Positions 1-6,923 of a DNA stretch of 19,656 bases are shown here, piece after piece. Location of the stretch: NCBI RefSeq assembly GCF_015056685.1, contig NZ_SVFW01000045.1, positions 13,099 through 32,754 on the forward strand, read 5' to 3'. Made by a program: the position numbers and the translations under genes. Every line of letters starts with the position of its first letter. The stretch's first letter is position 1. The notes beneath the pieces were generated by a model, which was given only the letters and a program-made list of their open reading frames with translations, was not told the origin of the DNA and searched no databases. Source of the stretch: Butyrivibrio sp. (GTDB lineage: Bacteria; Bacillota; Clostridia; Lachnospirales; Lachnospiraceae).

Positions 1-1
1 T

Positions 2-739
2 GTAGTGGCTGCTTCTGAAGAAGTGTCAGTTGTAGAGGAGGCTTTGCAGGAAGCTACGGTTGAAGCTTCGAATGAGGTATCTGGCGAAGAGAGTCTGATA
101 AATGTAGATTCAGCAGTTAGTGAAACAAGCTTAGAAAATGCTGATGCAGCAGCTTCATTAGAGAGCACAGCTTCTTTATATGTGGATAGTGGTATTTCAG
201 AGTTTATTAAGGCACATACAGAGGCTGTTGGCTGGATAAAGTTTGAGGATGATCTGATAAGTTATCCAATCATGCAGGCAGAGGACAATTCCAAATATGC
301 CATAAAGGATGCTGATGGAAATGACTCAGAGACAGGAGCTATTTTCCTTGACTACAGATCATCAGCTGATTTTACAGATTCAAATACTATAATCTATGGT
401 CACAATATGCGGGACAGAAGCATGTTTGGTGCACTTAAGAATTATAAAGAGGACCTTGGCTTTTTAGATGAGCACAAATATTTCCAGATCATAACTCCTG
501 AGGGAAGTGGCAGATATATGCTCTTTGCTTTTATGGATGTTCCCAAGAATTCATACATCTACGATGTTTGTGGTGATAACACATCCAGAATGCGTGAGTT
601 CCTTGATACGATAGAGTACAAGACCTACATTGACACAGGAATAGAGCCAACTGTTGATGACAAGATAATTACTCTTTCCACCTGCACTCAGAAAGATGAC
701 CTGTTTTTTGTTATGTTTGCTGTTAAAGTAGAAGACTAA
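2..739 (+). CDS. Class B sortase-like protein, 5' partial
   Basis: Sortases of class B are extracytoplasmic cysteine transpeptidases that attach proteins to the cell wall or build pili. The reading frame is open to the left edge, so the gene probably starts upstream; an N-terminal membrane anchor is not visible. Numbering from the GTG at position 5, residues 1-60 are an acidic Glu/Ser/Ala-rich linker. The sortase fold follows: the catalytic His is in YGHNM (H133) and the catalytic Cys is in TLSTC (C227). The Arg that class B enzymes carry a few residues after the Cys (TLSTC...R) is not there: the matching position reads D-D-L-F-F-V, with Leu (CTG) at 233. The gene ends 15 bp before the convergent regulator gene. 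The family assignment is secure, but activity is uncertain because of the missing Arg. Confidence 0.85.
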   Translation, partial: VVAASEEVSVVEEALQEATVEASNEVSGEESLINVDSAVSETSLENADAAASLESTASLYVDSGISEFIKAHTEAVGWIKFEDDLISYPIMQAEDNSKYAIKDADGNDSETGAIFLDYRSSADFTDSNTIIYGHNMRDRSMFGALKNYKEDLGFLDEHKYFQIITPEGSGRYMLFAFMDVPKNSYIYDVCGDNTSRMREFLDTIEYKTYIDTGIEPTVDDKIITLSTCTQKDDLFFVMFAVKVED

Positions 740-754
740 TATCTGCCCATATTT

Positions 755-1099
755 TTAGAGATTGTCCTCTCCCCATTTTTTCAGTTCGAGAAGAATGGGG
801 ATAAGGCTTTTGGCCTTATCAGTGAGGGTATACTCAACTCTGACAGGCATCTCGTCATACATTTTTCTTTCTACGAGGCCATCTTTCTCAAGTTCTTTTA
901 AAGAATTGGCAAGCATTGTATTGGTGATGCCCGCGATAGAGCGGTTTAGCTCACCATATCTGACGGTTTCATTGTTATCGATGACACATAGGATCATGAT
1001 CTTCCATTTTCCACCGACTATGTTTATAACTTTTTTTAATCCACAGCCTTCGCCTGCAATACTGTTGCACAAAGGCTCTTTTTTTGCGTTTTTTTTCAT
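755..1099 (-). CDS. HxlR-family winged-helix transcriptional regulator
   Basis: A 114-residue single-domain regulator of the HxlR/MarR-like winged-helix class. After a Lys-rich start come two cysteines (CNSIAGEGC), then the typical family segment GGKWKIMILCVI, RYGELNRSIAGIT, the recognition helix NTMLANSLKELEKDGL, and the wing with VEYTLTDKAKSL. Members such as YodB and HypR sense electrophiles or disulfide stress through an N-terminal cysteine; the cysteines here would allow the same, which is inference. It is divergent from a ferredoxin-led redox operon starting at 1226, so it probably controls that operon and itself from the shared 126-bp gap. The ATG at 1099 is used; the ribosome site is weak (AAGG about 13 nt upstream). 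Confidence 0.9.
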   Translation of the reverse strand: MKKNAKKEPLCNSIAGEGCGLKKVINIVGGKWKIMILCVIDNNETVRYGELNRSIAGITNTMLANSLKELEKDGLVERKMYDEMPVRVEYTLTDKAKSLIPILLELKKWGEDNL

Positions 1100-1138
1100 A
1101 GTATGTTTTTCCTTACCAGATACATATAATCTGCGTAC

Positions 1139-1166
1139 TTGATATATTTTTTATACCTAATACAAT
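1139..1166 (+). promoter_or_regulatory. Candidate promoter of the ferredoxin operon, with overlapping reverse promoter
   Basis: TTGATA (1139-1144) and TACAAT (1161-1166) are 16 bp apart and point to the ferredoxin gene. On the other strand TTGTTT (complement of about 1184-1189) and TATTGT lie 17 bp apart and could serve the HxlR gene. The hexamers TACTTG (about 1136-1141) and CAAGTA (about 1188-1193) form a widely spaced inverted repeat flanking the region, a possible regulator site. Seen by eye only. Confidence 0.45.
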
Positions 1167-1225
1167 ATAAGCATTGGCTGAAAAAAACAAGTATTTTTTT
1201 ATGAAAAAAGAAAGGAAAGTAGGAG

Positions 1226-1426
1226 ATGAGAAAGGCTGTTAATGATATTAACAGATGTGTTGCCTGTGGAGTTTGTGCTAAAGAGTGTCCAAGGGATGCG
1301 ATTAGCATATTCAAAGGCTGCTACGCAGTGATCGATCATGACAAATGTGTAGGCTGTGGAATATGTGAGGGCGCTTGTCCTGCAGGTTCTGTAAAAGTTA
1401 TGGAGGTTTCTAATGGCAAAAAATAA
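1226..1426 (+). CDS. 2x[4Fe-4S] ferredoxin
   Basis: A 66-residue bacterial ferredoxin with two complete cluster motifs, CVACGVCAKECP and CVGCGICEGACP (CxxCxxCxxxCP twice), which bind two [4Fe-4S] clusters for low-potential electron transfer in the cytoplasm. The length matches small clostridial ferredoxins. The start codon ATG at 1226 has GGAAAGTAGGAG just upstream. The last codons overlap the start of the downstream membrane Fe-S protein (1413), so the two are translationally coupled and the ferredoxin probably passes electrons to it. The redox partner on the other side is not identifiable from this window. Confidence 0.93.
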   Translation: MRKAVNDINRCVACGVCAKECPRDAISIFKGCYAVIDHDKCVGCGICEGACPAGSVKVMEVSNGKK

Positions 1427-2000
1427 GAAGAAACATTGGTATGATTATCTTTGGATATGGACAATTATTTATTTTGCGCTTGGCTTTTTTAATATTCTTT
1501 TTGCCTGGCTTGGTATGATTGATTTCATACTCCCTCTGATATTTGCAATAGCCGGTGGAAATAAGTGGTTTTGTAATCATATGTGTGGAAGAGGCCAGTT
1601 GTTCTGGGTTCTTGGAAGAAATTTGAAGTGTTCCAGAAGAAAAAAGGCTCCGGCATGGATTTCATCGACGTGGTTTAGATATGGATTTTTGGCATTCTTT
1701 TTAACAATGTTTGGTACAATGGTATTTCAGACCTATCTGGTATTTTCAGGGGCTGGGTCTTTGCGCAAAGCAATAAAGCTGTTCTGGACCTTTAAAGTGC
1801 CGTGGAAATGGGCTTATAATGGATCTATATTCCCTGATTGGGTAGCTCAGTTTGGCTTTGGATTTTACAGTCTGATGCTTACATCAACGCTTATTGGGCT
1901 TATTGTTATGGCATTGTATAAAGAGAGAACCTGGTGTTCATTTTGTCCAATGGGAACAATGACACAGGGAATCTGTAAGATTAAGGAGAAGAGAGGATAA
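1413..2000 (+). CDS. NapH/NosR-like membrane 4Fe-4S protein
   Basis: A 195-residue integral membrane protein with about five hydrophobic segments (around residues 12-30, 33-48, 88-112 and 145-170). Two cysteine motifs face the electron carrier: CNHMCGRG (CxxxC) after the second helix and CSFCPMGTMTQGIC near the C-terminus, the pattern of the NapH/NosR/YccM group that carries electrons between the membrane and soluble ferredoxins. It is shorter than NapH and lacks a separate ferredoxin domain, but the gene before it supplies one and overlaps by 14 bp. The start at ATG 1413 has GGAGG upstream inside the ferredoxin gene. The terminal electron acceptor is unknown. Confidence 0.82.
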   Translation: MAKNKKKHWYDYLWIWTIIYFALGFFNILFAWLGMIDFILPLIFAIAGGNKWFCNHMCGRGQLFWVLGRNLKCSRRKKAPAWISSTWFRYGFLAFFLTMFGTMVFQTYLVFSGAGSLRKAIKLFWTFKVPWKWAYNGSIFPDWVAQFGFGFYSLMLTSTLIGLIVMALYKERTWCSFCPMGTMTQGICKIKEKRG

Positions 2001-2005
2001 AGATT

Positions 2006-2416
2006 ATGACTATAGAGGAAAGAGCAGCAAAGGCTGTAGAAATGAAAACATCCGGAACGTACAACTGTGCGCAGTCAGTAGCTGTGGCACTTGCTGATGA
2101 GACAAAACTTAGCGATGAGCAGCTTTGCCAGTTAACAGCAGGATTCTGCGCAGGAATGGGAAACATGGAGGCTACCTGTGGAGCACTTATCGGAGCCGGA
2201 ATGATAACAGGCCTGAAAACTGAGGGAAAAGGAACTCTTGCAAAAACAAGACAAATCCAGGAAGAGTTCGGAAGAAGATGCGGTGCCATAAAGTGCAGAG
2301 ATCTTAAGAACGTTACAGATGGAAAGCCACTTTGCCCTTGCGAAGAGTGCGTTAGAAATGCAGTGATGGTCTACGGCGAAGTGGTCCTAGGGGACGAGGT
2401 TAGTGGTCCATTTTGA
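2006..2416 (+). CDS. C_GCAxxG_C_C family protein
   Basis: A 136-residue soluble, cysteine-rich protein. It shows the family hallmark: NCAQSV near residue 25, then GFCAGMGNMEATCGALIGAGM, and later cysteines in RRCGAIKCRDL and LCPCEEC. Proteins of this family are thought to bind a metal or an Fe-S cluster and often sit beside ferredoxins or redox regulators; the biochemical role is not established. The gene begins 5 bp after the membrane Fe-S protein and closes the operon, which is followed by a strong terminator. Here it probably forms one redox module with the two preceding genes under the divergent HxlR regulator. Confidence 0.88.
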   Translation: MTIEERAAKAVEMKTSGTYNCAQSVAVALADETKLSDEQLCQLTAGFCAGMGNMEATCGALIGAGMITGLKTEGKGTLAKTRQIQEEFGRRCGAIKCRDLKNVTDGKPLCPCEECVRNAVMVYGEVVLGDEVSGPF

Positions 2417-2433
2417 ACTTAAATTAGAACAAT

Positions 2434-2490
2434 AAAAAATCCTTTGTGCCAGTGTGTTTATAAAAAATACACCGGACAAAGGATTTTTTT
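2434..2490. terminator. Bidirectional rho-independent terminator
   Basis: A 14-bp perfect outer stem, AAAAAATCCTTTGT (2434-2447) with its complement at 2476-2489. An inner stem of CCAGTGT against ACACCGG carries one mismatch. Runs of A before and T after let it work in both directions, which fits the convergent genes ending at 2416 and 2496. Confidence 0.9.
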
Positions 2491-2495
2491 AGCTG

Positions 2496-4244
2496 TTAAG
2501 CTCCAATTCTTTTCTGATTTTTATCATTATATCCAAGCAAAATATTAGGATTCTTTTGACTTATGATATTATAGACTTCATTTATCATATTTTGATTAAA
2601 GTCATTGGTAGGAAGCGACAGGATAGATACTGCTCCAAAAGTTTTGTTATACACGGTTATCCCCAAGTTGACAGTTTTTCCATACTGGGTCATATTGCTT
2701 GGATACATCCATGTTATGTCATGATAGTTAATAAACAAGCTGTCATTTTCCTTTTTGCTGTTATCTTTATATGCTGAAAATGAGTGAAGAAGCACAATGT
2801 AATTTTCAGTGAGATACAGATTCTGAGGATATTTGCGTACTCCAGGAGCCTCAAGTTCTTTTTCCATCTGTGCATAGGATGCATCTGAGAGATAACTTAA
2901 TTTCTTTAGTACGAGGTCTTTTTTCGTAACTAAGTCAATTCCGAAATACAAAAGAAAAAGAGCGGTTATACCAAAAAATATTGCCGTTGATCTGATTTTA
3001 TCCATTGGGAAACCGCTTCCGGTATAGTCGCTTTGAACATGCAACATATATTTGCCGTAAGTTTCCTCATAGTCACTGAAGCTAATAGATGTGCCCTGTG
3101 ACTCCTCAAAGTAGTCTATAAGCTTTCCTTTAATTTCGTTTGATGGTTCTTCAAGGTAACCAATAAGCTTGAAACTGCCGTCATTTTTTACTGAAGCTTC
3201 TGCCTTGGAATATTGTTCATTATCCAGAATCACAATGAAGCTTTTGCTATCTTCTACAAGATAGTAATTTATATCATTGTAGGAATAGATAAGAGAAGGA
3301 ACTTTTGTTATTACAAGTTCTGCTGCATCATTGTTTTTGGCAGTAGTGTCACCATCAAGGCTTAGCATATCGCGGCGCTGTACTGATTCACCATATGATG
3401 AATAATACTGATTGTATAGAAGCATTGCGCCGGGAATTGCTATACAGACAATGGCAGCTACGATGCAAAGAATAGCTTTTCTTTGAAGTTTGCTGTAGCT
3501 CTTTTTGATAGTCGGGTTACTGATCCTTTTCCTTGCTTCCGATTTTGTAACCAAAGGAGCCATGGGCTGATGCAGGTCAATGCCGGGCATTACAGGAGTA
3601 TCAAAACCACTTAGCTTATTTTTTCTTTCTTTCATGATCATAGATAATATAACTATCGTGCATACTAGGCCGATAAGAAAGATCACAGCACCAATGATCA
3701 CATTGCTTAATAGATCGTCAACCGGCTTTGTACTTAGTGTTGAGTATCTGATCCTGAAATTGTCATCAGTAATGCCGAGTTTTTCAAGTGACTGCTTGTA
3801 CATGATACCAAGATCACTGTCTTTTATAAGCCCGGATGCGCTTATGTCTAGTGTACAAGGCTCTAATGTAAAGCTGTCTGCCTCATAATTGAGATATGCC
3901 CAGGTATCATCGCATATTCTGTCAAGTTCTTTAACTGTTTCTTTGTCATCAGTAGTCAGGACGGCGATTGAATCATCATCAAGCCAAACTGCGTAATACC
4001 AGCTTGACGGAGTGCTTCCAGAACTTTCAGTAGCAAAGCAGGTAAAAACTGCGTCTATAGTAACCTGATAGTAGCCATCCTCGATATCTTCATTGTTGTT
4101 AATGGAAAGAGCAGCATTGTAGTCTTCCAGACTACCGTTGTTTTTGGATATTAGTGTATCTATGTCTGACATCAGGAAAAAACCTACTGCCAACATAACA
4201 ATACAGCCAATAAGTTGTAAGAATCTGTTACTTTTAGTCTTCAT
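2496..4244 (-). CDS. Four-helix membrane protein with duplicated layout, function unknown
   Basis: A 582-residue protein. Hydrophobic segments lie near residues 9-25, 181-204, 257-277 and 419-439. They enclose two extracytoplasmic domains of about 150 residues (26-180 and 278-418), followed by a cytoplasmic C-terminal domain (440-582). The two outer domains look alike in layout: each runs from a strand-rich start (GYYQVTIDAVF; AAELVITKVPS) through a YYAVWLDDDSIAVL or YYLVEDSKSFIVIL core to a long helix. The C-terminal domain, with NYIVLLHS, INYHDITWMYP and NPNILLGYN, resembles PH-like domains of Lachnospiraceae membrane proteins. The ATG at 4244 is preferred over the TTG at 4262, because GGGGGAAA (4255-4262 on the other strand) is then the ribosome site. 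No enzyme motif was recognised. Confidence 0.75.
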   Translation of the reverse strand: MKTKSNRFLQLIGCIVMLAVGFFLMSDIDTLISKNNGSLEDYNAALSINNNEDIEDGYYQVTIDAVFTCFATESSGSTPSSWYYAVWLDDDSIAVLTTDDKETVKELDRICDDTWAYLNYEADSFTLEPCTLDISASGLIKDSDLGIMYKQSLEKLGITDDNFRIRYSTLSTKPVDDLLSNVIIGAVIFLIGLVCTIVILSMIMKERKNKLSGFDTPVMPGIDLHQPMAPLVTKSEARKRISNPTIKKSYSKLQRKAILCIVAAIVCIAIPGAMLLYNQYYSSYGESVQRRDMLSLDGDTTAKNNDAAELVITKVPSLIYSYNDINYYLVEDSKSFIVILDNEQYSKAEASVKNDGSFKLIGYLEEPSNEIKGKLIDYFEESQGTSISFSDYEETYGKYMLHVQSDYTGSGFPMDKIRSTAIFFGITALFLLYFGIDLVTKKDLVLKKLSYLSDASYAQMEKELEAPGVRKYPQNLYLTENYIVLLHSFSAYKDNSKKENDSLFINYHDITWMYPSNMTQYGKTVNLGITVYNKTFGAVSILSLPTNDFNQNMINEVYNIISQKNPNILLGYNDKNQKRIGA

Positions 4245-4262
4245 ATTTACTTTTTCCCCCAA

Positions 4263-4567
4263 GTTAGCGTTTTCCTGATAATTATATTTGAAGAAATTCA
4301 GTTAGGCAACCCCGTATTCTAGCGAGTAGATGGTCCGTCCTCTAGGACCATTTGTGTCCTATTCGTTGTATAAATAGATTTATTCAATCAGGAAAAAATG
4401 AAAGAAAAATAAAAAAATGATAACAGCTATTAACAATTAACTTGTGTTATCCGATAATAAGAGTGTAAGGGATACTATAGCCATTTCCTGCACACCAGCG
4501 CCAGAGAATTGTAAACAATTCTCTGATTAAAGTGTAGGAGGGAGTTTACAAAAAGTGGGAGGTTCAT
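4263..4567. other. Intergenic control region between divergent genes
   Basis: About 305 bp between the minus-strand membrane protein and the BlaI/M56 operon, very AT-rich. It holds an inverted repeat TGGTCC/GGACCA (4331-4350). It also holds three ATTC-type decamers at 4350 (ATTTGTGTCC), 4361 (ATTCGTTGTA) and 4382 (ATTCAATCAG), the last two 21 bp apart like the LytTR-type repeats elsewhere in this window. Further on is a perfect dyad at 4502-4525. A -10-like box TACTAT (4473-4478) could start the BlaI operon, but no convincing -35 is visible. Confidence 0.5.
4502..4525. promoter_or_regulatory. Perfect 24-bp dyad upstream of the BlaI-type gene
   Basis: CAGAGAATTGT, a 2-bp centre (AA), then its exact complement. 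It ends 42 bp before the ATG of the BlaI-type repressor and could be its operator, since BlaI/MecI/CopY proteins bind dyads, or a 5' leader hairpin. It does not match the TACAnnTGTA core of classical BlaI/CopY sites, so the assignment stays open. Confidence 0.45.
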
Positions 4568-4960
4568 ATGCCAAGAGAAGAGATGCTTCCAAGTGAGAGC
4601 GAATGGCTTATTATGGAGACTTTATGGAATTGTGATCACGATCTTACTTCATCAGAGATAACAGAAAGACTTCCAGGGTCTTCCAGCATGACGCAGAGGA
4701 TGGTAAGGGTTCTGATCAACAGACTTTGCAAAAAAGGACTTCTTTCATATACAGTTGATCCGCACGACAGTAGGGTTTATCACTATACTGCAACAAAAGG
4801 GAGGGATGAACTCAGACGTGAAAAGAGCAAGGCCTTTGCCAATAGCTACTTTGGAGGTAATACTGCCGGAGCTGCATTTGCTTTTTTGGAAAATGAGAAG
4901 CTTACTAAAGAACAGATTGCAGAGCTGGAAGCTATTATAAAGAAATCTAAGAAACAGTAA
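4568..4960 (+). CDS. BlaI/MecI/CopY-family transcriptional repressor
   Basis: A 130-residue winged-helix repressor. The family core is clear: LPSESEWLIMETLWN at the start, HDLTSSEITERL, then MTQRMVRVLINRLCKKGLLSY and a wing with DSRVYHYTAT. The C-terminal helix (FGGNTAGAAFAFLENEKLTKEQIAELEAIIKK) is the dimerisation and cleavage region in BlaI. In known systems a membrane metallopeptidase triggers proteolysis of the repressor; the next gene encodes such a peptidase 61 bp downstream. The start ATG 4568 follows GGGAGG at 4557-4562. No beta-lactamase or penicillin-binding gene is nearby; the downstream genes are the unusual small polar proteins, which are the likely targets. Confidence 0.92.
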   Translation: MPREEMLPSESEWLIMETLWNCDHDLTSSEITERLPGSSSMTQRMVRVLINRLCKKGLLSYTVDPHDSRVYHYTATKGRDELRREKSKAFANSYFGGNTAGAAFAFLENEKLTKEQIAELEAIIKKSKKQ

Positions 4961-5021
4961 AACCGGAATTTACTAGGGACATCAGATATGTGCTCACGGA
5001 TGAGCTTATGGAGGACAGGGA

Positions 5022-6275
5022 ATGTCGTTTCAAGAGTTTTTGCATGGTCTATATGAATTTTTACATTTCGTATGCGTATATTATGCGACCATACTTGGTT
5101 TTTGTGCGCTTATGTCAGTGATCGTTATAGGGATCATCATGTTGCTCAGGAGTACTTTGCTTTCCAAGTCCATATTTGGGAAAGCTGCTTTATGGGCGCT
5201 GATGATTCCTTGTTTATTTTGTGGGAAACTGCACTTTTACGTGGAAACAAAGCTTGGTGTAAAGCTCTTTTACTGGTGGTATGCACTTTGTGGCAAGTGG
5301 CAGATCATCAGCCTTATGTATATGCTAGTTGGGATCTCCCTTGGAGTTTGGCTCATACTTCGTAGAAGAAAACTGCATAGATTAGTACGGGACCTTGATG
5401 ACTATAAGGAGAGTATTTCAAGATTTAAGGTAAAGATTATTGATGGAGACGTTTCATCTTTCTGCACAGGGTGTATAAAGCCAGTCATTGTTATTCCAAG
5501 CAGATTGGAGAATGCTCAGATCCAGACAATAGTAAAACATGAAGAAACACACATAATGCTGGGGCACCTGTGGATTCAGCTATTATTGGAGGCTATTCGA
5601 ATACTGTTATGGCCCAATGTTTTTCTGCATATCGGTGAAAGATATTTGAAAAGGGATCTTGAAGATGTCTGTGATGCCGTAACGATGCAGCGAAATGATA
5701 TAGGAGCGATAGAGTACGGCGAGGTTCTTTTGGATAATGCTAAAAGACTATCAGGAATAAGAGGAATATATGGTGCCAAAAGCGGATTGTCATTTTCCTT
5801 GGACGATAACTATAAGGTTCTCAAGAAAAGATTAGGAAGAATAATGCAGCACAGGAAATATAATCGTAGTGTAATTGTGATGGTAACGCTGCTGTTTATA
5901 GTGCTTGTGCTATCGATGATAATTGGGATAAAGACTATTTCCTATGCCAGATATAATCCTATGAACCTTACCGGAATTTTCAGCGAGGAAAAGATGGAAA
6001 TACTTGCGTATGATCGTGACGAGTCCATTGTCACTTATGATGATGAGTTTATCTACATCGATTGTGCAGAGCTTAAGCGCCAGTGCCCTGAGATCGTAAA
6101 TGAGGAAAAAGATATTTACTTTTCAGTAGGAGGTTATTACAAGTTCCCGGGAATGGGCGGTGGAAGCGATATTGGATGGGTTAATGCACAGACTATAGCA
6201 GATAATGATGGAATCATTAAGACGGAGAAATACAGCGGAATTGATTTCTGGAACAGGATAATCATGTGGCTATAG
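5022..6275 (+). CDS. M56 (BlaR1/MecR1-like) membrane metallopeptidase
   Basis: A 417-residue membrane protein. Helices lie near residues 20-42, 52-72 and 93-113, and one at about 285-308. The zinc-protease motif HEETH is at 173-177 and a downstream RDLEDVCDAVTM segment is the expected third-ligand region. Peptidases of this family sense an outside signal and cause inactivation of a BlaI-type repressor, encoded just before. After the last helix there are only about 110 extracytoplasmic residues, so the penicillin-binding sensor domain of true BlaR1 is absent and a different ligand is expected. ATG 5022 has GGAGG at 5010-5014. The next gene starts about 20 bp after this stop and its ribosome site lies directly behind it, so the operon continues. 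Confidence 0.9.
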   Translation: MSFQEFLHGLYEFLHFVCVYYATILGFCALMSVIVIGIIMLLRSTLLSKSIFGKAALWALMIPCLFCGKLHFYVETKLGVKLFYWWYALCGKWQIISLMYMLVGISLGVWLILRRRKLHRLVRDLDDYKESISRFKVKIIDGDVSSFCTGCIKPVIVIPSRLENAQIQTIVKHEETHIMLGHLWIQLLLEAIRILLWPNVFLHIGERYLKRDLEDVCDAVTMQRNDIGAIEYGEVLLDNAKRLSGIRGIYGAKSGLSFSLDDNYKVLKKRLGRIMQHRKYNRSVIVMVTLLFIVLVLSMIIGIKTISYARYNPMNLTGIFSEEKMEILAYDRDESIVTYDDEFIYIDCAELKRQCPEIVNEEKDIYFSVGGYYKFPGMGGGSDIGWVNAQTIADNDGIIKTEKYSGIDFWNRIIMWL

Positions 6276-6295
6276 AACGCAGGAAAGGAGACGCT

Positions 6296-6886
6296 ATGTC
6301 AATGCGGATTGGTGATTATGCCGGCATAAGTGCTGGATTTCAGAACAATACAAGTAAAGCAGGTAAGTATAATAATGTACGCGATTATTCAAATTACCTC
6401 ATGGGAAAATATAGCTGTCTGAAACCTGGGAATAATGCAGCTGTATCAGTGACAAGTGGTTTATTGAAAAAAGCTATGGCTGATGAAGAAACTGGTGCCT
6501 GGCTTGAAAGAGAACTTGCAAAAGCACCAGATTATATAGCTGCAGCGCAAAAGTCAGCTATTGCACACGGTTCTACATTGAAATCTGTTTCCATTGAGTT
6601 TGGAGAAGAATATAGCACTATGTGTACTCTTGTAGTTACAGATGGTGGTGGAACAGATCCAGAAATAGATAAGTGGCTTGAGAAGGTTAAAGAGAATCAG
6701 GCTAAAAAGAAGGAAGAAGAAAAGAAGCTTGAGCAGAGGAAGAGCAAAGCTCAGGAATTAGAAAAGAGTTTACAGAAGATTGAGCTAAAAGGATATGATC
6801 TGGAAGATCTGATGCACCAATTTACAAAGAAGTTGTCTGTAAGTGGCCCAGGTAACGAAACTGGAAGCTTTGATGTAAGGGCATAG
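6296..6886 (+). CDS. Small polar protein with C-terminal coiled coil, unknown
   Basis: About 196 residues with no signal peptide and no membrane helix. The N-terminus (MSMRIGDYAGISAGF) is followed by an Asn/Tyr/Ser-rich stretch, then a compact region (residues about 45-115) containing LLKKAMADEETGAWLERELA and LKSVSIEFGEEYSTMCTLVVTDGG. A highly charged helix with EKKLEQRKSKAQELEKSLQK (residues about 125-170) follows, and the protein ends in GSFDVRA. The ATG at 6296 (or 6302) is chosen because AGGAAAGGAG ends 5 nt before it; the longer frame from GTG 6266 would overlap the peptidase gene. It may belong to a Lachnospiraceae-type domain of unknown function. It is co-transcribed with the BlaI/M56 pair and starts the set of small polar proteins. 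Confidence 0.72.
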   Translation: MSMRIGDYAGISAGFQNNTSKAGKYNNVRDYSNYLMGKYSCLKPGNNAAVSVTSGLLKKAMADEETGAWLERELAKAPDYIAAAQKSAIAHGSTLKSVSIEFGEEYSTMCTLVVTDGGGTDPEIDKWLEKVKENQAKKKEEEKKLEQRKSKAQELEKSLQKIELKGYDLEDLMHQFTKKLSVSGPGNETGSFDVRA

Positions 6887-6923
6887 TAACCATCAAACAA
6901 AAGGATTTGAAAGGTGGTGCCAT

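Noticed and set aside
762..1142. A plus-strand frame of 126 codons opposite the HxlR gene
   Set aside because: It is antisense to a clear HxlR-family protein and shows no family pattern or ribosome site.
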